A stretch of DNA of 64,000 nucleotides from Nocardioides marmotae (lineage in GTDB: Bacteria; Actinomycetota; Actinomycetes; Propionibacteriales; Nocardioidaceae): positions 1-64,000 of the forward strand of contig NZ_CP053660.1 in NCBI RefSeq assembly GCF_013177455.1, read 5' to 3'. The notes beneath the pieces are model-generated. The model was not told the origin of the DNA. It saw only the letters and a list, made by a program, of their open reading frames with translations, and did not search any database. The stretch's first letter is position 1; each line of letters starts with the position of its first letter. The position numbers and the translations under genes were made by a program. This document shows positions 51,049 through 58,866 of this stretch, one piece after another.

Positions 51049-51855
51049 ATGCCCACGGTCCGTCCCGAACCGGGACGCCAGCTGACCGAGCTGTGGACGT
51101 TCTTCGCCGTCGACCCTGTCGGCGTACCGCTGTCGCGGAGGCTGGCGCGGGTCCGGGGCGTCACCCCGAACCGGCTCACCGCTCTCGCCCTGGCGCTGGG
51201 CCTGGCCGCCGCCGCGCTCATGGGGACGGGCCGGCTGCGCGCCGCCGGCGCGCTCTTCGTGCTCCGCTACTTCGTGGACTGCCTCGACGGGACCGTCGCC
51301 CGGATGCAGGACGCCTGCTCCACGCGCGGGGCGTTCGCGGACCTCGGGTCGGACATCGTCGGCGTCACGGCCGCGTACGCCGCCCTCGGCTGGTACCTCG
51401 TCGGCCACGGGCAGCTCGCCGGTGCCTGGCCCGTCGCGCTCCTCGGCGCGCTCGGGCTCTACAACTGGCTGCTGGGGCACCGCAAGCGGCTCGCGGCGGA
51501 GGCCGGCCTGGGCAGCGGCGGCTCGGCGCACCACTGGAACCGGTCGCGCGGGCCGGTGGGGTGGTGGGTCGGCTTCTGCGACCGGCGCGGGGTCTCCGCG
51601 GTCCCGTGGGCGGTCGAGGTGGAGATCGCCACCCTCGGCCTGGCCCCGCTGCTCCTCCCCACCAGCGCGCTCCCCGCGGCGTTCCTCGCCGCGCTGGCCT
51701 TCTACCTCCTCGCCGACGCGCTCAACGCCCGCCGGGTCTGGCGGGTGGCCGGCCACCTCGACGCGGCGCGTCGCGCCGAGGCCACGACCCCCGCGCCCGG
51801 CGTGGCCGCCGAGCGCGCGACCGACCCGCTGCTGCCCCAGGGAGCCCGCCCGTGA
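51049..51855 (+). CDS. CDP-alcohol phosphotransferase family membrane protein
   Basis: A 268-residue integral membrane enzyme that moves a phosphate-linked headgroup from a CDP-alcohol to an acceptor. The family motif DGTVARMQDACSTRGAFADLGSD fits D-G-x2-A-R-x8-G-x3-D-x3-D (about residues 80-101), with all metal-binding aspartates intact, and several membrane spans. The strong GGAGGTGAGG site ends 4 bases before the ATG. It is divergent from the PntC-like gene and overlaps a GT2 gene by four bases, so it probably uses the CDP-compound made by that fusion protein. Confidence 0.88.
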   Translation: MPTVRPEPGRQLTELWTFFAVDPVGVPLSRRLARVRGVTPNRLTALALALGLAAAALMGTGRLRAAGALFVLRYFVDCLDGTVARMQDACSTRGAFADLGSDIVGVTAAYAALGWYLVGHGQLAGAWPVALLGALGLYNWLLGHRKRLAAEAGLGSGGSAHHWNRSRGPVGWWVGFCDRRGVSAVPWAVEVEIATLGLAPLLLPTSALPAAFLAALAFYLLADALNARRVWRVAGHLDAARRAEATTPAPGVAAERATDPLLPQGARP

Positions 51856-52775
51856 ACCCGCCCGTGAACCCGCCCGACCGCCCCACCGTCGACGTCGTCA
51901 TCGCCACCCGCAACCGTCCCGAGCTGCTGCGGCGGGCGATCGCCGCGGTGCTGGCCCAGACGGCCGACTGCGACCTGACCTGCCTGGTGGTCTTCGACCA
52001 GTGCGAGCCGGACGAGTCGCTCGCCGAGGAGGGGCCCGACCGCCGGGTCCGCGTGCTGGCGAACACCCGCAGGCCGGGGCTCGCCGGCGGCCGGAACACC
52101 GGCATCCTGGCCGGGACCGGCGACCTCGTCGCGTTCTGCGACGACGACGACGCGTGGCTGCCCGAGAAGCTCGAGGTCCAGCTGGCGCTCCTCGCGGAAT
52201 CGGGGGCCGACACCTCGGTCACCGGCATCACCGTCGAGTACGACGGGCGCAGCGTCGACCGGGTGCCCACCGCCGACCAGCTGCGCCTGGAGAACCTCGC
52301 CCGTCGCCGGGTGATGGCGGCCCACCCCTCGAGCGTGGTCGTGCGGCGCGAGGCGCTGCTGGGGCGGATCGGCCTGGTCGACGAGGAGATCCCCGGCAGC
52401 TACGGCGAGGACTTCGACTGGCTGCTGCGCGCGGCCGTCTACCCGATCGCGGTGGTGCCGCGGCCGCTGGTGCGGGTGCGGTGGGGCGGCTCGCAGTTCT
52501 CCCAGCAGTGGCAGACCATCGTCGACGCGATCGACTACTCCCTGGGCAAGCACGCGGTCTTCCATCGCGACCCGCGCGCCCTGGGCCGCCTCTACGGCCG
52601 GCGGGCCTTCGCGCTGGCCGCCCTGGGGCGCCCCGAGGCGCGGCGCGCGGTGTTGCGCACCGTCCGGGTGGCGCCGCTGGAGCCCCGGGCCTACCTCGCC
52701 GCCGCGGTCGCCCTGCACGTGGTCAGCGCCGAGCGGCTGCTCCACCTGGCCCACCAGCGCGGGCACGGGATCTGA
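51852..52775 (+). CDS. GT2 family glycosyltransferase
   Basis: A 307-residue GT-A glycosyltransferase with the N-terminal VDVVIATRNRPELL motif, the DxD-type metal site in FCDDDDAWLPEKL, the substrate loop PGSYGEDFDWLLRAA (acceptor-base ED motif) and no membrane span. It lacks a signal. It overlaps the CDP-alcohol phosphotransferase stop (GTGA) and is thus in the same operon, probably adding a sugar to the same lipid or wall polymer. GTG start; sugar donor unknown. Confidence 0.88.
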   Translation: MNPPVNPPDRPTVDVVIATRNRPELLRRAIAAVLAQTADCDLTCLVVFDQCEPDESLAEEGPDRRVRVLANTRRPGLAGGRNTGILAGTGDLVAFCDDDDAWLPEKLEVQLALLAESGADTSVTGITVEYDGRSVDRVPTADQLRLENLARRRVMAAHPSSVVVRREALLGRIGLVDEEIPGSYGEDFDWLLRAAVYPIAVVPRPLVRVRWGGSQFSQQWQTIVDAIDYSLGKHAVFHRDPRALGRLYGRRAFALAALGRPEARRAVLRTVRVAPLEPRAYLAAAVALHVVSAERLLHLAHQRGHGI

Positions 52776-52982
52776 GCCGCCGGATCTGATCCGCCGGCAC
52801 CGATGAGTCCCGTCCGCGCGGGCGGTCTGTGTCCTGGTGCGCCGGGCGAGCCGGTGTGCCGGGCGAGCCGGAAATCGGCTCGACCCGTCCGGCGGGCGCC
52901 GGGACACTGCTAGAGGTCCGGCTGGGCCGCCGCGTCCGGCGAGGACCCGGCCGGGCCCGGCCAGCAGAGCGAAGGAGCGCGG

Positions 52983-54050
52983 ATGATCCACGCACGAGGT
53001 CTGGTGCAGACCTTCCACACCGGTCGTGGGAAGGAGAAGAAGGCGGTCCAGGCCGTCGACGGCGTCGACATCGACGTCGCGGAGGGGGAGGTGGTCGGCT
53101 TCCTCGGCCCCAACGGTGCCGGCAAGACCACGACGCTGCGGATCCTGACCACGCTGCTGCGGCCCACGGCCGGCACCGCCACCGTCGCGGGGTACGACGT
53201 CGCGACGCAGCCGGTCCAGGTGCGGCGCAGCATCGGCTACTGCAGCCAGGTCGGCTCGACCTTCTCCGGCGCCTACGCCGGCGACGAGGTCGTCGACCAC
53301 GGGATGCTCTACGGGATGTCGCGCAAGGACGCGGTCGCGAAGGGCCAGGAGCTCTTCGACCGGCTCCAGCTCGACGGGCTGTGGCGGCGGATGCCCAAGA
53401 ACATGTCCGGCGGGCAGAAGCGGCGCCTCGACATCGTCATGGGGCTCATCCACTCCCCGTCGCTGGTCTTCCTCGACGAGCCGACCACGGGGCTGGACCC
53501 CCAGGCGCGGGCGAACCTGTGGGAGCACATCGCGGACCTGCGCACCGAGCAGGGCGCGACGGTGTTCCTGACGACCCACTACCTCGACGAGGCCGACGCG
53601 CTCGCCGACCGGATCGTCGTCATCGACCGCGGCCGGATCGTCGCCAGCGACACCAGCGACAACCTCAAGGCGCAGGTCGCCGGCGACCTCGTCGTCCTCG
53701 AGGTGAGCGCCGACGAGCACGTCGCGGTCGCCCGCGACCGGCTGGGCTCGCTGGCCCCCGACGTCACCGTCGAGGGCCGTCACGTCCGCGGCCGGGTCGC
53801 CCGGGCCGGCCGCGTCGTCCCGGGTCTGCTGCGCGACCTGGACGCGGCCGGCGTCGCGCTCGACTCGATCGAGGTCGCCCGGCCGACCCTCGACGACGTG
53901 TTCCTGACCCTGACCGGGCGCTCGCTGCGCGACGCCGAGGCCCCGGCCGCGGGGCCCGACGGGGACGGCCCGCCCGCCGACGTACCCCTGCCGGCGGAGC
54001 CGTCGCCCACGCCCGGCGCCACCAGCCCGACGACGGGAGCCGCCCGATGA
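52983..54050 (+). CDS. ABC transporter ATP-binding protein (DrrA type)
   Basis: A 355-residue ATPase with Walker A GPNGAGKTT (about 39-47), Q-loop YCSQVGS, signature MSGGQKRRL and Walker B FLDEPTTGLDP. The C-terminal domain (about 225-320) and Pro/Asp-rich tail match daunorubicin-resistance DrrA-type ATPases. It overlaps its membrane partner by four bases. The 207-base gap before it holds a 17-base near-duplicate (GTGCGCCGGGCGAGCCG / GTGTGCCGGGCGAGCCG) but no clear promoter. Drug or lipid efflux is likely. Confidence 0.93.
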   Translation: MIHARGLVQTFHTGRGKEKKAVQAVDGVDIDVAEGEVVGFLGPNGAGKTTTLRILTTLLRPTAGTATVAGYDVATQPVQVRRSIGYCSQVGSTFSGAYAGDEVVDHGMLYGMSRKDAVAKGQELFDRLQLDGLWRRMPKNMSGGQKRRLDIVMGLIHSPSLVFLDEPTTGLDPQARANLWEHIADLRTEQGATVFLTTHYLDEADALADRIVVIDRGRIVASDTSDNLKAQVAGDLVVLEVSADEHVAVARDRLGSLAPDVTVEGRHVRGRVARAGRVVPGLLRDLDAAGVALDSIEVARPTLDDVFLTLTGRSLRDAEAPAAGPDGDGPPADVPLPAEPSPTPGATSPTTGAAR

Positions 54051-54802
54051 GGACCTTCCTGCGCGAGACGTCGATCGTCTTCAGCCGCCAGCTGCGGATG
54101 AACCTGCGCAACCCCGCCTGGGTGATCATCGGGATGCTGCAGCCGGTGCTCTACCTGCTGCTGTTCGCGCCGCTGCTGAAGCCGGTGATCGGTCAGCTCG
54201 GCGTCAACCAGTACACCTGGTTCGTCCCCGGGATGCTCGTCCAGCTCGGCATCTTCGGGGCGTTCTTCGCCGGCTTCAGCCTGATCGGGGAGTGGCGCGA
54301 GGGCGTCATCGAGGCCGAGCGGGTCACCCCGGCGAGCCGCTCGGCGCTGCTGCTGGGGCGGCTGGGCCGCGACCTGCTCCAGCTGCTGGTCCAGGCGCTG
54401 ATCCTGGTCGGGCTCGGCCTGGTGATGGGCATGGAGTGGAACCCCGGCGGCATCCTGCTCGGCATCGTGCTGACGATCCTGCTGGGCGGGGCGTGCGCGG
54501 CGGCGTCCGACGCCTTCGCGCTGACGGTCAAGAGCGAGGACGTGCTGGCGCCGGTCATCAACCTGGTGATGATGCCGGTGCTGCTGCTCTCCGGGATCCT
54601 GCTGCCGATGAGCTTCGGCGCCGCCTGGCTCGACACGCTCGCGGACCTGATGCCGATCCGGCACGTCGTCGACGCGGTCCGCGGGGCGTTCTTCGGCGAG
54701 TTCGACGCCTCCACGATGGGCTGGGGCGTGGGCTGGACGGTGCTGCTCTTCGGCCTGGCCATGTGGTGGGGCGCCGCGGTGTTCCGGCGCGAGAACGCCT
54801 GA
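54047..54802 (+). CDS. ABC-2 type transporter permease (DrrB type)
   Basis: A 251-residue membrane permease with six spans and the DrrB signatures FVPGMLVQLGIFGAFFAGF, GEWREGVIEAERVTPASR and LLSGILLPMS. ATG overlaps the ATPase stop (ATGA), forming one transporter of two ATPases and two permeases. Substrate unknown; daunorubicin-type pumps export drugs or lipids. Confidence 0.92.
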   Translation: MRTFLRETSIVFSRQLRMNLRNPAWVIIGMLQPVLYLLLFAPLLKPVIGQLGVNQYTWFVPGMLVQLGIFGAFFAGFSLIGEWREGVIEAERVTPASRSALLLGRLGRDLLQLLVQALILVGLGLVMGMEWNPGGILLGIVLTILLGGACAAASDAFALTVKSEDVLAPVINLVMMPVLLLSGILLPMSFGAAWLDTLADLMPIRHVVDAVRGAFFGEFDASTMGWGVGWTVLLFGLAMWWGAAVFRRENA

Positions 54803-54841
54803 CCGACGCCTTCCGCCCCCCCGGGCGGGGTCGTGGAACTT

Positions 54842-54941
54842 CATCGGCCCACCGCCGGTTTTGTCGGCCGGCCGATGAACCTGGCGGCTGGCCGACGGAA
54901 CTTCAGCGTCCCACCGGGAGTTTTGTCGGCCGGCCGATGAA
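54842..54941. repeat. Intergenic palindromic repeat, copy B
   Basis: Two tandem units with the 22-bp core GTTTTGTCGGCCGGCCGATG plus AA (54858-54879 and 54920-54941). The second, 54902-54941, is the reverse complement of copy A (47411-47450) with one mismatch. The core carries the perfect palindrome TCGGCCGGCCGA. It lies in the 245-base gap between the ABC permease gene and alkB, upstream of the alkB promoter. Confidence 0.85.
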
Positions 54942-54987
54942 ACGTCCGCCCGACGCCGGGGCCGCGAGGTTTACATCGGCGTACCTC

Positions 54988-55021
54988 TTGTCAAGCAGGT
55001 GTACAGACCGTACGGTTCTGT
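54988..55021 (+). promoter_or_regulatory. alkB promoter with overlapping operator-like palindrome
   Basis: TTGTCA (54988-54993) and TACGGT (55011-55016) are 17 bases apart and form a good -35/-10 pair. ACAGACCGTACGGTTCTGT (55003-55021) is an imperfect palindrome (ACAGA/TCTGT arms around CCGTACGG with one extra T) that overlaps the -10 and fits a TetR-type operator. The alkB ribosome site AGGAGG follows at 55035-55040. The TetR gene at 56795 is the obvious candidate repressor. Confidence 0.6.
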
Positions 55022-55047
55022 CAACCCGCATGGCAGGAGGTACGACG

Positions 55048-56496
55048 ATGAACGCCATCCCGAACACGACCGTCCCCGAGGGCTCGACCGAGCAGTGGAC
55101 GGACAAGAAGCGCTACCTGTGGCTGATCGGCCTGGTGGTCCCGTCCCTGGCCTTCCTGGCCTACGCCGGCTGGAAGCTGACCGGCTTCGGCGGCTTCTTC
55201 TGGCTCGGCCCGATCGTGATCCTCGTGATCGTCCCGGCGATCGACCTGGTCGCCGGCCTGGACCGCTCCAACCCGCCCGACGACGTCATCGAGGCGCTCG
55301 AGCAGGACCGCTACTACCGGTGGATCACCTACCTGTTCCTGCCGGTGCAGTACGCCGGGTTCCTCGGCGCGATGTACCTCATCGCCGCGGGCGACCCGCT
55401 CTCCGGGATCGGGCGCGGCAGCGGCGACCTCGCCGTGTGGGAGGCCGTGGGCCTGGCGATCTCGATCGGCTGCATCGGCGGCATCGGCATCAACACCGCC
55501 CACGAGCTCGGCCACAAGAAGGAGAGCCACGAGCGCTGGCTGTCCAAGATCGCCCTCGCGCAGAGCTTCTACGGGCACTTCTACATCGAGCACAACCGCG
55601 GCCACCACGTCCGCGTCGCCACCCCCGAGGACCCGGCCTCCTCCCGCGTCGGCGAGAGCTTCTACCGGTTCTGGCCCCGCACGGTGCTCGGCTCGCTGCG
55701 CTCGGCGTGGAGCCTGGAGAAGCGCCGCTACGCCCGCAAGGGCCAGCACCCCTTCCGCCTCGGCAACGACGTGCTCAACGCCTGGCTGATGTCGGCGGTG
55801 CTCTTCGCCGCGGTCGTGGCCTGGCTCGGCCCCGGCGTCCTGCCCTACCTCGCGCTCCAGGCCGTCATCGGCTTCTCGCTGCTCGAGGTCGTCAACTACA
55901 TGGAGCACTACGGGATGCTGCGCCAGAAGGTCGGCGCCGGCACGCGGCAGCGCTACGAGCGGGTCGACCCCTCGCACTCGTGGAACTCCAACAACATCGC
56001 GACCAACGTGCTGCTCTACCACCTGCAGCGGCACAGCGACCACCACGCGAACCCGACCCGGCGCTACCAGACGCTGCGGGACTTCGAGGAGTCCCCGGTG
56101 CTCCCCACGGGGTACGCCGGCATGATCGTGCTCGCCCTCGTCCCGCCGCTGTGGCGCCGGGTGATGGACCCCCGCGTGCACGGCCACTTCGGCGGCGACA
56201 TGTCGCGCGCCAACATCCAGCCCGGCAAGCGCGACCGCATCCTCGCGGCGTACCCGACCCCCGTCGTCGCGCCGACCGCGGCCGAGCGGGACGACCTGAC
56301 CCCCGGTGCGGTCGAGGAGGTGCTCGCGGCCCGCTGCCCGAGCTGCTCCTACGTCTACGACGTCGAGGTCGGCGACGAGCACGAGGGGTTCGCGGCCGGC
56401 ACGGCCTGGGCCGACATCCCCGCCGACTGGTGCTGCCCCGACTGCGGCGTGCGGGAGAAGGTCGACTTCGTGCCGCTGGCCCGGATGGACGCCTGA
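55048..56496 (+). CDS. alkB: Alkane 1-monooxygenase fused to rubredoxin
   Basis: Membrane di-iron hydroxylase that oxidises medium-chain alkanes at the terminal carbon. The 482-residue protein has membrane spans and the AlkB histidine boxes HELGHKK, HNRGHH and LQRHSDHH, plus NYMEHYG. From about residue 425 a rubredoxin domain follows with CPSCSYVYD and CCPDCG (two CxxC knuckles), giving an internal electron donor. AlkB-rubredoxin fusions are known in actinobacteria. It has AGGAGG and a strong promoter. It overlaps the ferredoxin gene by one base. Confidence 0.95.
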   Translation: MNAIPNTTVPEGSTEQWTDKKRYLWLIGLVVPSLAFLAYAGWKLTGFGGFFWLGPIVILVIVPAIDLVAGLDRSNPPDDVIEALEQDRYYRWITYLFLPVQYAGFLGAMYLIAAGDPLSGIGRGSGDLAVWEAVGLAISIGCIGGIGINTAHELGHKKESHERWLSKIALAQSFYGHFYIEHNRGHHVRVATPEDPASSRVGESFYRFWPRTVLGSLRSAWSLEKRRYARKGQHPFRLGNDVLNAWLMSAVLFAAVVAWLGPGVLPYLALQAVIGFSLLEVVNYMEHYGMLRQKVGAGTRQRYERVDPSHSWNSNNIATNVLLYHLQRHSDHHANPTRRYQTLRDFEESPVLPTGYAGMIVLALVPPLWRRVMDPRVHGHFGGDMSRANIQPGKRDRILAAYPTPVVAPTAAERDDLTPGAVEEVLAARCPSCSYVYDVEVGDEHEGFAAGTAWADIPADWCCPDCGVREKVDFVPLARMDA

Positions 56497-56711
56497 TGGG
56501 CGCGCCGGCCGGCCCGGTGCGGATCGCCGTGGACCGCGACCTGTGCGAGGGGCTCGGGATGTGCGAGGCGATGGCCTCGGACTACTTCGAGCTCGACGAC
56601 GACGAGGTCATGCACGTGCTCGACGAGACGCCGGCCGAGGCCGACCGCGGACGGGTCCACGCCGCGGTCGAGGCCTGCCCGGTGCTGGCGCTGCGCCTCG
56701 CCCCGGCCTGA
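56496..56711 (+). CDS. Small ferredoxin (3Fe-4S type)
   Basis: A 71-residue ferredoxin resembling those paired with P450 and alkane oxygenases: cysteines in LCEGLGMCEAMA and EACPVLAL fit a three-cysteine [3Fe-4S] pattern. ATG shares one base with the alkB stop, so it is probably an electron carrier of the AlkB system. Confidence 0.88.
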   Translation: MGAPAGPVRIAVDRDLCEGLGMCEAMASDYFELDDDEVMHVLDETPAEADRGRVHAAVEACPVLALRLAPA

Positions 56712-56782
56712 GGGCCCCCTGACGACCCCGGGCCGATGGCCGGCGTACCCCCACGACCGGCCGCGGCCCGGGGTCCCGTTCC

Positions 56783-56788
56783 TAGACT
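56783..56788 (+). promoter_or_regulatory. Leaderless-type -10 of tetR
   Basis: TAGACT ends 6 bases before the ATG at 56795, spacing consistent with a leaderless transcript. Confidence 0.45.
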
Positions 56789-56794
56789 GGACAC

Positions 56795-57379
56795 ATGACC
56801 CCGCCCGGCGCGACGCCGCCCACCACGCGCGACCGGGTGGTCGACGCCGCGGTGCGGATGACCGTCGAGCTCGGCTGGTCCCGCGTGACCATGGTGCGGC
56901 TGGCCGACGAGGTCGGGGTGAGCCGCCAGACGGTCTACAACGAGATGGGCTCCAAGGCCGGTCTCGCCGAGGCGATCATCGCCCGCGAGCTCGACCGGTT
57001 CCTCGGCGTGGTCACGCTCGCCTTCGACGAGCACGCCGACGACCTGGTCGGGGCGATCCGGGCGGCGACGCGCGCGGTGCTCGAGCTGGCCCAGGACAAC
57101 CCGCTGCTCCACGCGGTCGTGAGCGCGACCCACGGGGCCGACACCGAGCTGCTGCCGCTGCTCACCACCCAGGCCGAGTCGCTGCTCAGCGCCGCCCAGG
57201 CGGTCGTGACCGAGCGGGTGGCGCCGTACGACGTCGGGCTGGAGCCCGAGCACCTCGCCGCCGCCATCGACATGGTCGTCCGCGTCGTGCTCAGCCACGT
57301 CATGCAGCCCTCGGACCCGCCGGCCCGCACGGCCGACCGGATCGCCTGGCTGGCCGGGCGCGTCCTGCGGGTGGGGTGA
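56795..57379 (+). CDS. TetR-family regulator of the alk cluster (AlkX-like)
   Basis: A 194-residue repressor with a helix-turn-helix (about 20-60, VTMVRLADEVGVSRQTVYNEMGSK) and a TetR ligand-binding domain of the AlkX/AlkU type found after alkB in actinobacteria. Likely controls alkB via the palindrome at 55003-55021 and perhaps the efflux gene that overlaps its end (4 bases). Confidence 0.85.
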   Translation: MTPPGATPPTTRDRVVDAAVRMTVELGWSRVTMVRLADEVGVSRQTVYNEMGSKAGLAEAIIARELDRFLGVVTLAFDEHADDLVGAIRAATRAVLELAQDNPLLHAVVSATHGADTELLPLLTTQAESLLSAAQAVVTERVAPYDVGLEPEHLAAAIDMVVRVVLSHVMQPSDPPARTADRIAWLAGRVLRVG

Positions 57380-58767
57380 CCGGCCCCGCCGCGGTCCGGC
57401 TCGGCACGCCGACCGGGCGGGCGGTGATCGCGGCGGCGACGCTGGGGTCGGGGCTGACCCTCCTCGACGGGACGGTCGTCAACGTCGCCCTGGTGCGGAT
57501 CGGGGAGGACCTCGACGCCTCCCTCGCCCAGCTGCAGTGGGTGACCAACGGCTACCTGCTCTCCCTGGCCAGCCTGATCCTGCTCGGCGGCTCGTTGGGC
57601 GACCGGTTCGGCCGCCGCCGGGTCTTCGTGGTGGGCACGGTGTGGTTCGCGCTGGCCTCGCTCGCCTGCGGGCTCGCGCCGACCGCGGAGACGCTGATCG
57701 CCGCGCGGGTGCTCCAGGGGGTCGGCGGCGCGCTGCTGACGCCGGGCAGCCTGGCGATGATCCAGGGCGCGTTCGCCGCCGAGGACCGCCCGCGGGCGAT
57801 CGGGGCGTGGTCGGGCCTGGGCGGCGTCGCCACCGCGATCGGGCCGTTCGTGGGCGGCGCGCTGGTCGACCACGCGAGCTGGCGGTGGATCTTCGGCGTC
57901 AACCTGCCGCTCGCGGTGCTCACCGTCGCGGTCGCGGTGCGCGCGGTGCCCGAGACCCGCGACCCGCACGCGGCCGGCCGGGTCGACCTGCCCGGCGCGG
58001 CCCTGGCCACCCTTGGCCTGGCCGGCACGACGTACGCCCTCATCGAGTGGGGCGACGCCCTCGCCCTGCCCGCCGGCGTGCTCGCCGTCGCCGCGCTGGT
58101 CGCCTTCGTCGTGGTCGAGCGGCGCCGGCCCGACCCGATGCTGGACCCCGCGCTCTTCGCCGACCGCACCTTCAGCGCCGCCAACGCGATGACCCTGCTG
58201 GTCTACGCCGCGCTCGGCGCGGTGATGTTCTTCCTGGTCATCGAGCTCCAGACCGTCGGCGGGTACTCCGCGCTGGCCGCCGGCACCGCGACCCTCCCGA
58301 TCACCGCGTGCATGCTGCTGCTCGCCGCCCGCGGCGGGGCGCTCGGCGCCCGGATCGGCCCGCGGGTCCCGATGACCCTCGGCCCGCTCGTCATGGCGGT
58401 CGGGGTGGCGCTGCTCCTCGGCGTCGGCGCGGACGTCGACTACCTCACCGACGTGCTGCCCGGCGTGACCGTCTTCGGCCTGGGCCTCGCGCTCCTGGTC
58501 GCCCCGCTGACCGCGACCGTGCTGGCCGCCGCGCCCCAGGAGCAGGCCGGCGTGGCCAGCGGGGTCAACAACGCCGTCGCGCGGGCCGGGTCGCTGCTGG
58601 CGGTCGCCGCGCTGCCGGTCGCCGTCGGCCTCGGCGGGGAGCAGTACGCCGACCCGGTCGCGCTCGGCGAGGCGTACCGCTCCGCGATGCTGGCCTGCGC
58701 CGCCCTGCTCGTGCTGGGCGGGCTGGTCTCCTGGTTCGCGATCCGGCGCGACGTCCTGGCGGAGTGA
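57376..58767 (+). CDS. DHA2 family MFS multidrug transporter
   Basis: A 463-residue transporter with about 14 membrane spans and DHA2 signatures: LDGTVVNVALVRIGEDL near the N-terminus, GDRFGRRRVFVVG between spans 2 and 3, RVLQGVGGALLTPGSLAMI, and GPFVGGALVDHASWRWIF. GTG start overlaps the TetR stop. May export fatty-acid products or drugs; substrate unknown. Confidence 0.92.
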   Translation: MTGPAAVRLGTPTGRAVIAAATLGSGLTLLDGTVVNVALVRIGEDLDASLAQLQWVTNGYLLSLASLILLGGSLGDRFGRRRVFVVGTVWFALASLACGLAPTAETLIAARVLQGVGGALLTPGSLAMIQGAFAAEDRPRAIGAWSGLGGVATAIGPFVGGALVDHASWRWIFGVNLPLAVLTVAVAVRAVPETRDPHAAGRVDLPGAALATLGLAGTTYALIEWGDALALPAGVLAVAALVAFVVVERRRPDPMLDPALFADRTFSAANAMTLLVYAALGAVMFFLVIELQTVGGYSALAAGTATLPITACMLLLAARGGALGARIGPRVPMTLGPLVMAVGVALLLGVGADVDYLTDVLPGVTVFGLGLALLVAPLTATVLAAAPQEQAGVASGVNNAVARAGSLLAVAALPVAVGLGGEQYADPVALGEAYRSAMLACAALLVLGGLVSWFAIRRDVLAE

Positions 58768-58866
58768 GCGCCGGCCGGGGTGACGGCTTCGGCCGGTTCC
58801 GGTCGTTCGGCCCGGCCCGTTGCCGAGCGCGCCTACCCTGGGCCGGGGAGCTCGGGAGGGAGAACA

